Shown here in pieces: positions 8,420-16,285 of a DNA stretch of 64,000 bases (within the stretch, counting starts at the first letter, position 1; each line of letters starts with the position of its first letter). The stretch is from contig CAWDDF010000005.1 in NCBI GenBank assembly GCA_963801035.1, forward strand, positions 221,148-285,147. The letters are read 5' to 3'. The DNA comes from JACCZX01 sp963801035 (GTDB lineage Bacteria > Pseudomonadota > Gammaproteobacteria > Burkholderiales > Burkholderiaceae_F). The notes beneath the pieces were generated by a model. That model was not told the DNA's origin, did not search any database, and was given only the letters and a program-made list of their open reading frames with translations. A program made the translations under genes and the position numbers.

Positions 8420-9067
8420 CTATTGCAATTGTGGCGGCGGCGTCTTGTGCCGGTATTCGCACCACTGGGCGATCGGGCAGCGCCAGCATTCAGGCACACG
8501 CGCCTTACAGATATAACGGCCGTGCAGTATCAGCCAGTGATGAGCGTTCGTCTTGAATTCGTCTGGCGTGAATTTGAGAAGGCGCCTTTCTACTTCTTCG
8601 GGGTCCTTCCCCGGCGCGAGGTTCGTGCGATTGGCGACACGAAACACGTGCGTGTCGACTGCAATTGTCGGCTCGCCGAACACCGTGTTGAGCACTACGT
8701 TGGCTGTCTTTCGCCCGACACCCGGCAGCGCCTCCAGCGCTTCGCGGTTGCGCGGAACTTCGCCACCGTGCTGCTCGACCAGCGCCTGCGATAGCCGGAT
8801 AACGTTACGTGCCTTGGCCCGATAGAAGCCCGTTGAATGGATATAGCCCGACAGTCGCTCTTCACCGAGCTTCAGGAGCGCCTGTGGAGTGTTTGCAATC
8901 TTGAACAGCACGCGCGTAGCGGCGTTGACCCCCTTGTCGGTCGCCTGTGCGGACAGAACGACCGCGACCAGTAACTCAAAAGGTGTCGTGTACAAAAGCT
9001 CCGTGGTTGGATTCGGATGCAGCGCCCTGAGTGTTTCGTAAATCGCGCGACGCTTGGCGGGATTCAT
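8420..9067 (-). CDS. nth: Endonuclease III
   Basis: A 215-residue bifunctional DNA glycosylase/AP lyase of base excision repair, removing oxidised pyrimidines. The helix-hairpin-helix LPGVGRKTANVVLN contains the catalytic Lys120, and the catalytic Asp138 is in VDTHVFRV. The C-terminal iron-sulfur loop has the pattern C187-x6-C194-x2-C197-x5-C203. Length is typical. The ATG overlaps the stop of rsxB by four bases, so the two are translationally coupled; nth next to rnfB/rsxB is a well-known proteobacterial gene pair. Confidence 0.95.
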   Translation of the reverse strand: MNPAKRRAIYETLRALHPNPTTELLYTTPFELLVAVVLSAQATDKGVNAATRVLFKIANTPQALLKLGEERLSGYIHSTGFYRAKARNVIRLSQALVEQHGGEVPRNREALEALPGVGRKTANVVLNTVFGEPTIAVDTHVFRVANRTNLAPGKDPEEVERRLLKFTPDEFKTNAHHWLILHGRYICKARVPECWRCPIAQWCEYRHKTPPPQLQ

Positions 9068-9648
9068 TGCTGAACCGTACCTCGTCGCTGCTGCGCGCGC
9101 GCAATCGCGGCAGCCACTGCGCTGGCGCGCTGATCACGCGTAGTGGATGGCGGTCGAGGTGCCGTCGTGCGTTCTAGCCGTTCACGTCGCGCGTCGTGTC
9201 GATCACGGGCCGCGAGTCGATCGGTGGCGGTCCACACGCGAGGCGGTACCACCGGAACCATGGAGATGCAATCCATCGGGCAAGGCGGCAGACACAGGTC
9301 GCAGCCGGTGCATTGCGAGGCAATCACCGTATGCATGCGCTTCGCGCTGCCTACGATCGCGTCCACCGGGCATGCAGGAATGCAGAGCGTGCAGCCAATG
9401 CATCGGCTCTCGTCTATGACCGCGACCATCAGCGGACGCTCAAAGCCGTTCATTGGATTCAGCGGCATCGGCGCGCGGCTCAGCAGCTGCGCCAGCGCGT
9501 CGATGCCTGCTGCGCCGCCCGGAGGGCACTGGTTAATCTCGGCTTCGCCACTTGCAATCGCTTCAGCATACGGCCGGCATCCCTCGTAGCCGCATTTCGT
9601 GCACTGCGTTTGCGGCAGCAGTGCGTCGATTCGATCCGCTACGGACAC
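9064..9648 (-). CDS. rsxB: RsxB/RnfB-like iron-sulfur electron-transport protein
   Basis: A 194-residue protein with the Rnf/Rsx subunit B layout. An N-terminal 4Fe-4S domain (CTKCGYEGC ... INQC, about 16-41) is followed by a ferredoxin domain with two clusters (CIGCTLCIPACP and CTGCDLCLPPCP, about 81-125). An Arg-rich, probably disordered tail follows. The N-terminal membrane helix of canonical RnfB is missing, and no other rnf genes are present, so this is the orphan soluble form common in Burkholderiales. Its partner is unknown; electron delivery to iron-sulfur repair enzymes such as the adjacent Nth is only a guess. Confidence 0.85.
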   Translation of the reverse strand: MSVADRIDALLPQTQCTKCGYEGCRPYAEAIASGEAEINQCPPGGAAGIDALAQLLSRAPMPLNPMNGFERPLMVAVIDESRCIGCTLCIPACPVDAIVGSAKRMHTVIASQCTGCDLCLPPCPMDCISMVPVVPPRVWTATDRLAARDRHDARRERLERTTAPRPPSTTRDQRASAVAAAIARAQQRRGTVQQ

Positions 9649-9658
9649 CGGCTTTTCT

Positions 9659-10903
9659 CTAGGCGTGGGCCCGAATGAATTTGGCGATCTCGGGTGCGAT
9701 GTTCGCGCGCCACCGACGTCCGCTGAAGATGCCGTAATGACCGGTGCGCTCAGCTGTCAAATGCCGCTTCTTCGATTTCGGAATGTTCTTGCACAGGTCG
9801 TGCGCCGCCTGCGTCTGGCCGCTACCCGAGATGTCATCCAACTCGCCCTCGATCGTGAACAGGGCGACCGATCGAATATCTTCGGGCTTGACCAACTGTC
9901 CGCGGACGCGCCACTTTCCGTCCGGAAGCTGGTGCTCCTTGAACACGATCCTGATCGTATCGAGGTAATACTCCGCCGGCAGGTCGATCACCGCGTTGTA
10001 TTCGTCATAGAACGCGCGATGATCTTCAACGTCCAACTGATCGCCTTTGACCAGGTCCAAGTAGTAGTCCCAATGCGATTTCAAGTGTCGGTCGGGATTC
10101 ATTGCGACGAATCCGGCGTGCTGGAGAAAGCCGGGATAAACGCGACGTAGGTAGCCCGGGTATGCCGCAGGGACCTTGAAGATGACGTGATTTTCAAACC
10201 AACGCTGGCTCTTGCGCATCGCCAGAGCGTTGACCTGGGTCGGGTTGCGACGCGGGTTTATCGGTCCGCCCATCATTGTCATTGTCTTTGGCAGCTTCGG
10301 ATCCTTGTTACTCGCCATCAGCGAGACCGCGGCCAGCACCGGCACCGTCGGCTGACACACCGAGATGACGTGCACATCGGGCCCAAGGTGTCGAATGAAT
10401 TCGATCACGTAGTCGACGTAGTCGTCGAGGTGAAACGGACCCGCTGCAATCGGGACCATCCGCGCGTTGGTCCAGTCGGTGATGTACACATCGTGATTCG
10501 GCAGCAACGTGCGCACCGTATCGCGCAGCAAGGTCGCGTGGTGTCCCGACAACGGCGCCACCACTAGTACCGTCGGGTCGCCGTGCTTGCCCGCTTTCGC
10601 GCTGGACTTCGATCCGAACTCACGCCTGAAGTGCAGCAGCCGGCAAAATGGCTTCTCGATCACAACTTCCTCGACGACGGGCACCTGGGCACCGTCGATG
10701 TCGGTCGAGCGCAATCCAAACTCCGGCTTCTCGTACTGTTTGCCGAGCCGGTGCAGCAGGTCGTAGCCGGCCGCTAGCCGGCTTGATACGGGCGTGTATG
10801 CGAAGGGGCTGTACGGATTGGAAAATATCTGCGACGTCGCCTGCGCCCATGCGGAAAATGGGTTCCAGAAACGGCGCTGCAACTCATGCAGGTCGTAGAG
10901 CAC
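9659..10903 (-). CDS. phaZ: Intracellular polyhydroxyalkanoate depolymerase
   Basis: A 414-residue PhaZ that breaks down native PHA granules in the cytoplasm to mobilise stored carbon. The nucleophile is Cys183 in VHVISVCQPTVP, the same position I recall for the Cupriavidus necator enzyme. ITDWTNARMVP and the His-containing TGHYGIFSGRRWR near the C-terminus are further family motifs. The N-terminus MLYDLHELQRRFWNPFSAWA is typical, and no signal peptide is present. A PHA granule-region protein is encoded about 10 kb away (20107-20421), which supports PHA storage in this organism. Confidence 0.93.
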   Translation of the reverse strand: MLYDLHELQRRFWNPFSAWAQATSQIFSNPYSPFAYTPVSSRLAAGYDLLHRLGKQYEKPEFGLRSTDIDGAQVPVVEEVVIEKPFCRLLHFRREFGSKSSAKAGKHGDPTVLVVAPLSGHHATLLRDTVRTLLPNHDVYITDWTNARMVPIAAGPFHLDDYVDYVIEFIRHLGPDVHVISVCQPTVPVLAAVSLMASNKDPKLPKTMTMMGGPINPRRNPTQVNALAMRKSQRWFENHVIFKVPAAYPGYLRRVYPGFLQHAGFVAMNPDRHLKSHWDYYLDLVKGDQLDVEDHRAFYDEYNAVIDLPAEYYLDTIRIVFKEHQLPDGKWRVRGQLVKPEDIRSVALFTIEGELDDISGSGQTQAAHDLCKNIPKSKKRHLTAERTGHYGIFSGRRWRANIAPEIAKFIRAHA

Positions 10904-10931
10904 TCGAGCCTTTCAAAGGTGAAAAAGCAAA

Positions 10932-11255
10932 TCAGCGCTCCAGCAGATGGCGCTTTGCGCGAATGTCTTTCCAATCGTCGGCGTCGGGCGGGTGTGGCTT
11001 CATCCGGGTGATCGACGGCCATATTTTCGAGAGCTCGACGTTCAGCGGTATGAAGTCGCGCTGATCTTCCGGCACGTCTTCTTCCGCATAGATGGCGTTA
11101 ACCGGGCACTCGGGGATACATACCGCGCAGTCGATGCACTCGTCCGGGTCGATCGACAGCATGTTTGGCCCCTCGCGAAAGCAATCCACCGGACAAACAT
11201 CGACACAGTCCGTGTATTTGCATTTAATGCATGTTTCGACGACGACGTGCGTCAT
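10932..11255 (-). CDS. fdxA: Seven-iron ferredoxin FdxA
   Basis: A 107-residue ferredoxin. The N-terminal half has Cys9, Cys12, Cys17 and Cys21 in CIKCKYTDCVDVCPVDC; the wider spacing marks the 3Fe-4S site. CIDCAVCIPECP forms the 4Fe-4S cluster. The C-terminal extension ending AKRHLLER is normal for the FdxA type. The ATG at 11255 (MTHVVVETC) matches the family start; longer in-frame extensions to 11285 look artificial. It donates electrons in the cytoplasm. It is divergent from the liv operon, and the gap holds a long palindrome. Confidence 0.93.
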   Translation of the reverse strand: MTHVVVETCIKCKYTDCVDVCPVDCFREGPNMLSIDPDECIDCAVCIPECPVNAIYAEEDVPEDQRDFIPLNVELSKIWPSITRMKPHPPDADDWKDIRAKRHLLER

Positions 11256-11297
11256 CCAGTTCTCCACTACAACGTTGCATAGCACAAACCGCTATTG

Positions 11298-11464
11298 TAG
11301 TGGCCTGTAACAGCCAATTCGAAAGTGCCTTGCGCATCGGGGCGGCCGATTGCTTTGTCGCTCGCCTTGCGAATATGCGTCGGCTATTCGACGCGGCTCG
11401 CTTCGCGCAACTCGGAGCGCCCGGACGCGCCTTGCCCTTCCGAACCGGCTGTTACAGGCCACTA
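11298..11464. repeat. Long imperfect palindrome A (about 167 bp)
   Basis: The ends are a perfect 18-bp inverted repeat (TAGTGGCCTGTAACAGCC at 11298-11315 and its complement at 11447-11464). Complementarity continues inward with mismatches (for example AATTCGAAAGTGCC against the TTCGGAAGGGC complement) to a core near 11370-11400. The whole element could fold into one long stem. It fills most of the gap between fdxA and the substrate-binding gene. It shares its architecture and a TTGC..TGCTCGCC-like core with palindrome B at 16123-16277, while the outer arms differ. Confidence 0.75.
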
Positions 11465-11503
11465 GCGTCGCAATTTCGATCCACACGTGAAGAGAACGTC
11501 GCC

Positions 11504-12724
11504 ATGACGACCCGCCGCCAAGTTGTTGTTGCCTCTGCCGTCGCTGGCGCCGCCGTTGCTCTGCCGCTCGGCGCTCGCTCGCAATCTGCACCGATTCGGA
11601 TCGGTGAGATCAACAGCTACTCGACGATTCCGCAGTTCACTTTGCCCTACAAGATGGGCTGGCAGCTTGCCTTGGATGAGGCAAACGGGGCCGGCGGACT
11701 GCTCGGTCGACGCGTCGAGGTGATCTCACGTGACGATGCGGGCAAGCCCGAAGACGCGATCAGGCATGCGACCGAGCTGAGAACCAATGAGAAGGTCGCA
11801 TTAATTACCGGTACTTTCTTGTCGAACGTCGGACTTGCGGTCGCGGACTTTGCGTTGCGTAATCGCATTGTCTTTGTCGCCGCCGAGCCGCTGACCGACG
11901 CTCTGGTGTGGGAGAAGGGTAACCGCTACACATTTCGACTGCGTCCCAGCACTTACATGCAGTCGGCAATGTTGGTCGAAGAGGCGGCGAAGATGCCTGC
12001 GAAGCGCTGGGCGATCATCGCGCCGAACTATGAGTATGGTCAGTCGGCAGTTGCCAACTTCAAGCAACTGCTGAAGGCCAAGCGCCCTGATGTCGAGTTT
12101 GTTGCCGAGCAATGGCCCGCGCTCGGTAAGCTCGAGGCAGCCACTACAGTGCAGGCGATCATCGCAGCGCGGCCCGATGCGGTGTTCAACGTCACGTTCG
12201 GTGCCGATTTGCCGCGACTGGTACGCGAAGGCAATTTGCGCGGGCTCTTCCCGCGCGTTCCCGTTGTCAGTCTGCTTTCAGGCGAGCCCGAGTACCTTGA
12301 CGTGCTCAAGGACGAGACGCCGAAGGGGTGGATCGTGACCGGCTATCCCTGGAGTCAAATTTCAACGCCGGAGCACGCGAAGTTTTTCAACGCGTATTAC
12401 AAGCGATACAACGACTATCCGCGACTCGGTTCGGTTGTCGGCTATGCGACATTCACCGCCATCTTCGAAGCGATCCGCAAAGCGAACTCGGTCGATACGG
12501 AAAAGCTGATCGCCGCACTGCGAGGCTTGCAATGGTCGACGCCGTTCGGCCCCGCTCAATTCCGAGCCGCCGATCATCAGTCGACAATGGGAGCCTATGT
12601 GGGCAAGCTCGATGTTCGCGACGGGAAGGGCGTGATGGTCGATTGGCGCTACGCCGATGGCGCGAAGTACTTGCCGGCGCCCGCTGAAGCGGCGAAGCAG
12701 CGTCCACTCGAAGCTCAAAAATAA
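11504..12724 (+). CDS. Branched-chain amino-acid-type ABC transporter substrate-binding protein
   Basis: A 406-residue periplasmic binding protein of the LivK/Peripla_BP_6 family. The N-terminus MTTRRQVVVASAVAGAAVALPLGARSQ is an export signal ending in a plausible AxS/SQ cleavage site. Mature motifs are IRIGEINSYSTIPQFTLPYKMGWQLALDEANGAGGLLGR and YEYGQSAVANFKQLL. Ligands of this family range from leucine to aromatic acids, urea or amides, so the substrate is open. The start at 11504 is chosen for the signal peptide and a purine-rich site upstream (GAAGAGAA). It heads an operon with permease and two ATPases. Confidence 0.9.
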   Translation: MTTRRQVVVASAVAGAAVALPLGARSQSAPIRIGEINSYSTIPQFTLPYKMGWQLALDEANGAGGLLGRRVEVISRDDAGKPEDAIRHATELRTNEKVALITGTFLSNVGLAVADFALRNRIVFVAAEPLTDALVWEKGNRYTFRLRPSTYMQSAMLVEEAAKMPAKRWAIIAPNYEYGQSAVANFKQLLKAKRPDVEFVAEQWPALGKLEAATTVQAIIAARPDAVFNVTFGADLPRLVREGNLRGLFPRVPVVSLLSGEPEYLDVLKDETPKGWIVTGYPWSQISTPEHAKFFNAYYKRYNDYPRLGSVVGYATFTAIFEAIRKANSVDTEKLIAALRGLQWSTPFGPAQFRAADHQSTMGAYVGKLDVRDGKGVMVDWRYADGAKYLPAPAEAAKQRPLEAQK

Positions 12725-12822
12725 CGTCAATGAATGCCGCGGACAGCGCGTGCTGTGGCGGGCTGCGCCTATGATCATTCGCAATTGGTAGACGCGACAC
12801 CGCTGGTCAGCCGCCATTCATC

Positions 12823-14661
12823 ATGGATTTCATCTTCGGCCAGCTGATCGCCGGGCTGTCGTACGGTTCAACGCTGTTCCTGGTCAGCGCCGGGCTGACA
12901 CTGATCTTCGGCGTCACGCGAGTCGTCAACTTCGCGCACGGATCGCTGTACATGCTGGGTGCCTACCTCGCCTACACGATTACGACGCATTGGGCACCGA
13001 GTTCGATCAATTTTTTCGGCGGCCTGTTGTTGGCGGCGCTTACCGTCGCCGTGGTCGGTGCCTTGATCGAAGTGGTGTTGCTTCGACGCTTATATGCGTC
13101 GCCTGAAATCTTTCAGTTGTTAGCGACCTTCGGCGTCGTGCTGATTGTGCAGGATGCAGTCCTGGCGATCTGGGGCCCAACCGAGCTGTTCGCGCCGCGC
13201 GCGCCGGGATTGAAAGGGACCACAGAGATCGCCGGCGCGCTAGTTCCTCAGTACTCGATATTCGTGCTGGCTGTGGGTCCTGCAGTTTATGCATTGGTGT
13301 GGTTGCTTATCAAACGCACGCGCTGGGGACTGTGGGTGCGGGCGGCAGCGCAGGATCGCGAGACCGCAGGTGCGCTCGGCTTGAACGAGCCAATGCTTTT
13401 CACGTCGGTATTCGCACTTGGCGCGTTTCTCGCGGGGCTCGCCGGAGCGCTGCAGATTCCACGCGAAACGGTCAATCTGCAAATGGACCTGAGCATCTTG
13501 ATCGAAGCGTTCGTAGTCGTCGTCGTCGGTGGACTCGGTTCGGTTACCGGAGCGTTTTGGGCGGCGCTGTTGATCGGACTGCTACATGCCTTCGGCAGCT
13601 GGTGGCTTCCGCAATCGACGCTTGTATTGATCTTCGTCGTGATGGCGGTCGTGTTGATATTGCGGCCGCATGGCTTGCTGGGCCGCGCGCACGCGCCGCA
13701 GCCCGCCCGCATGCACTCACATGCGCCGTTCGTGCCGCCGACGCTGCGCTGGCGACTCATCGGTGCTGCGGCGATCGTCGTGGCGATCGTGCTGCCACTG
13801 CTGATCGGCAATTACGCCATCGTGATTGCCACCGAAATTGCAATTGCTGCGGTACTGGCGGCGAGCCTGCATTTCGGAATGGGGCTCGGGGGAATCGTGT
13901 CGTTTGGACATGCGGCGTTTTTCGGATTGGGCGCGTATGCCGTCGCGCTTGCGATCGAGCATTTCGCGGCGCCGTTTGGAGCAGCGTTGCTGCTGGCTCC
14001 GATCGTCGCCGGCGGTGCGGCGCTGCTGGTCGGGCCCGTCGTGCTGCGGTCGCATGGCGTCTACGCGGCGATGTTGACACTTGCGTTCGCTCAGATCCTG
14101 TGGTCAATCGCCACCCAGTGGATTGATCTGACAGGCGGTGACAACGGCGTGTTGGGGCTTTGGTCAGTGCTGCCCTCCGCACTGTCGTCGCCTATGGTGT
14201 ATTACCTGGCTGCTGCTGCGGTTGCTATTGTTTCTCTCGCGGCGCTGCGCCGTATCGCGCTTGCTCCCTTCGGTTTTGCGTTACGCGCCGCGCGCGACAG
14301 CGAGCTTCGTGCGGATGCGATCGGTATAGATACGCAGCGCACCCGGTGGCTGGCGTTCAGTTTCGGCGGGTTCTTCGCTGGCATCGCCGGAGCATTGCAC
14401 GCGTTTCACAAAGGTTCCGTGTTTCCGACAACCCTATCGATCCCAGTGTCGGTCGATGCGTTGATCATGGTGCTGCTCGGTGGCATCCAGACACTGATCG
14501 GGCCAATCATTGGCGCACTTGCATATCACGGCCTGTCGACCGAGCTGACACGCTTGACCGATCACTGGCGTTTGTTACTGGGGCTGGCCATCGTCGTTCT
14601 TGCCATCGTATTTCCAGAAGGCATCGTCGGCTTTGTACGTCGGCGCGTCGCGAGAACGTGA
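12823..14661 (+). CDS. Fused LivH-LivM ABC transporter permease
   Basis: A 612-residue membrane protein that joins two permease subunits in one chain. Residues 1-290 are LivH-like (GLSYGSTLFLVSAGLTLIFGVTRVVNFAHG ... VVVVVGGLGSVTGAFWAALLIG). A short hydrophilic linker near 285-305 is followed by a LivM-like half (ATEIAIAAVLAASLHFGMGLGGIVSFGHAAFFGLGAYAVAL ... LGGIQTLIGPIIGAL). Together they form the transmembrane channel of a hydrophobic amino-acid-type importer. Fused forms exist in other proteobacteria. Its stop overlaps the start of the next ATPase gene (TGATG). Confidence 0.9.
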   Translation: MDFIFGQLIAGLSYGSTLFLVSAGLTLIFGVTRVVNFAHGSLYMLGAYLAYTITTHWAPSSINFFGGLLLAALTVAVVGALIEVVLLRRLYASPEIFQLLATFGVVLIVQDAVLAIWGPTELFAPRAPGLKGTTEIAGALVPQYSIFVLAVGPAVYALVWLLIKRTRWGLWVRAAAQDRETAGALGLNEPMLFTSVFALGAFLAGLAGALQIPRETVNLQMDLSILIEAFVVVVVGGLGSVTGAFWAALLIGLLHAFGSWWLPQSTLVLIFVVMAVVLILRPHGLLGRAHAPQPARMHSHAPFVPPTLRWRLIGAAAIVVAIVLPLLIGNYAIVIATEIAIAAVLAASLHFGMGLGGIVSFGHAAFFGLGAYAVALAIEHFAAPFGAALLLAPIVAGGAALLVGPVVLRSHGVYAAMLTLAFAQILWSIATQWIDLTGGDNGVLGLWSVLPSALSSPMVYYLAAAAVAIVSLAALRRIALAPFGFALRAARDSELRADAIGIDTQRTRWLAFSFGGFFAGIAGALHAFHKGSVFPTTLSIPVSVDALIMVLLGGIQTLIGPIIGALAYHGLSTELTRLTDHWRLLLGLAIVVLAIVFPEGIVGFVRRRVART

Positions 14662-15404
14662 TGGGCTTGCTGCGGCTTGAACAATTAAGGCGGAGCTTCG
14701 GTGGAGTGCGTGCAGTCGACGGTGTGTCGTTTACATTGGCAGCCGGTGAAATCGCCGCCCTCATTGGTCCGAACGGCGCCGGCAAGTCGACGTTGTTCAA
14801 CTTGATCGATGGTCAGCTCGCGCCACAGTCGGGCCGTGTGTTGTTCAACGGTGAACCAATGGCAGCACGGTCAACGGCGCAGCGCACCAGGCGCGGCATT
14901 GGACGAACGTTTCAGGTGGCACAGACGTTCGCGACGCTTACCGTTTTGCAGAACGTTCAGCTGGCAGTGGTCGCGGCGCATGGCGGCGCTTCGGACGTGG
15001 TTCACTTGCTGTGGGACATGCAAATCGAGGCGGCGAACGCGCTGCTGGCCCAAGTCGGATTGCAGCGTTTCGCAGGTGATGCTGCGGCAACCCTCGCATA
15101 TGGCGACGTAAAGCGGCTTGAACTCGCGCTCGCGCTTGCCGCAAAACCGCGCCTGTTGTTAATGGACGAACCCACCGCAGGAATGGCGGCGTCGGAGCGC
15201 ACTGCGCTGATGCAAACGATAGTCGCGCTGGCAGAAGCAACCAACATGGCGGTGCTATTCACCGAGCACAGCATGGAAGTCGTATTCGGTTTCGCGCGCA
15301 GGGTTATGGTGCTGTCCAGCGGCAAGTTGATTGCAGACGGTGCGCCCGAAGCGATACGCGCCGATTCGGAAGTGCAGCGCTTGTACCTTGGGGAAGAGGA
15401 GTGA
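14661..15404 (+). CDS. ABC transporter ATP-binding protein, LivG type
   Basis: A 247-residue ATPase with Walker A GPNGAGKSTLFNLI, Walker B LLLMDEPTAGM and the H-loop residue in FTEHSMEVVF. The signature region reads LAYGDVKRLELALAL, the weakened LAYG form usual in LivG proteins. The position and the RTFQVAQTF motif after Walker A mark it as LivG rather than LivF. The ATG overlaps the permease stop. It acts at the inner face of the cytoplasmic membrane to drive uptake. Confidence 0.9.
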   Translation: MGLLRLEQLRRSFGGVRAVDGVSFTLAAGEIAALIGPNGAGKSTLFNLIDGQLAPQSGRVLFNGEPMAARSTAQRTRRGIGRTFQVAQTFATLTVLQNVQLAVVAAHGGASDVVHLLWDMQIEAANALLAQVGLQRFAGDAAATLAYGDVKRLELALALAAKPRLLLMDEPTAGMAASERTALMQTIVALAEATNMAVLFTEHSMEVVFGFARRVMVLSSGKLIADGAPEAIRADSEVQRLYLGEEE

Positions 15405-16120
15405 GCGTCGCGCTCGAGCTTCGAGGAGTATCGGCGTGGTACGGCGATGCCCGGATCATCATCGATGCAAGTCTGAGCGTAAACGCAGGTGAGGTCGTCG
15501 CGCTGATCGGCCGCAACGGCGCCGGCAAGACATCGCTGTTGCGAGCGGCGATCGGATTGATGCCTCGCTGCACCGGTAGCGTCCTGCTGAATGGAAGCGA
15601 CATCAGCGCGCTTCCCCCGTTTCGACGTGCAAAGAGGGGTCTCGGGTACGTGCCGGAGGATCGCCGCATCTTTACCGATCTAACGGTCGAAGAGAACCTG
15701 CGCGTCGCCAGTCGACCACTGGTGGGCGGCCTCAGCGAGCGCGACCTGCTGGCGCTATTTCCAAACCTTGCGGATATGCTGCAGCGACCGGCGAGCGCGA
15801 TGAGCGGCGGCGAGCAACAGATGCTGGCGGTGGCACGCACGCTTGCAGCGAATCCTTCAGTGGTGTTGCTCGACGAGCCGTCCGAAGGCATCGCTCCACT
15901 CGTTGTAGCGAAGATGCGCGAAGCGGTGCTTGCAATGAAGCTGCGCGGCGTCGCAACGCTCGTTTCAGAACAGAACGTGCGTTTTGCCGCCGCCATTGCC
16001 GATCGCGCTGTGCTGATCGAACAAGGGAGGGTGGTTGGCGAAGCAACACGCGCGGAGTTGTCGACGCCGAGCGAGGCCGTGCAGCAGGTGCTGGCTCTGA
16101 ATACTGCACCTACAATTTAG
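15401..16120 (+). CDS. ABC transporter ATP-binding protein, LivF type
   Basis: A 239-residue ATPase with a GTG start that overlaps the LivG stop by four bases. Walker A is GRNGAGKTSLLRAAI, the signature is MSGGEQQMLAVARTLA, Walker B is VVLLDEPSEGIAPLV, and LGYVPEDRRIFTDLTVEENL is the LivF-type Q-loop region. It completes a five-component importer (binding protein, two permease halves, two ATPases). Palindrome B begins three bases after its stop. Confidence 0.9.
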   Translation: MSVALELRGVSAWYGDARIIIDASLSVNAGEVVALIGRNGAGKTSLLRAAIGLMPRCTGSVLLNGSDISALPPFRRAKRGLGYVPEDRRIFTDLTVEENLRVASRPLVGGLSERDLLALFPNLADMLQRPASAMSGGEQQMLAVARTLAANPSVVLLDEPSEGIAPLVVAKMREAVLAMKLRGVATLVSEQNVRFAAAIADRAVLIEQGRVVGEATRAELSTPSEAVQQVLALNTAPTI

Positions 16121-16122
16121 TC

Positions 16123-16277
16123 CAGTGAAACCGCCGAAATACGCCCCCGCTCGTCCGCGCCTCGCCGCGCCGGGCGTCGTTGCAAATGCTCGCCATAGTC
16201 CCGGCTATGTCTTCGCTTTGCGCCTAGCCCAGCGCGCCGCTGCGCGGTCGCTCGGGTGCGATTTGACGGTTTCACTG
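16123..16277. repeat. Long imperfect palindrome B (about 155 bp)
   Basis: The ends are a perfect 11-bp inverted repeat (CAGTGAAACCG at 16123-16133, complement at 16267-16277). Pairing continues inward with mismatches across nearly the full length to a core GCTCGCCATAG / CTATGTCTTCGC around 16190-16220. It fills the livF-pncB gap and ends eight bases before the pncB ATG, so it may act as livF terminator, as a pncB leader structure, or as a mobile extragenic palindrome. It is related in design to palindrome A (11298-11464). Confidence 0.75.
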
Positions 16278-16285
16278 AACTTACG

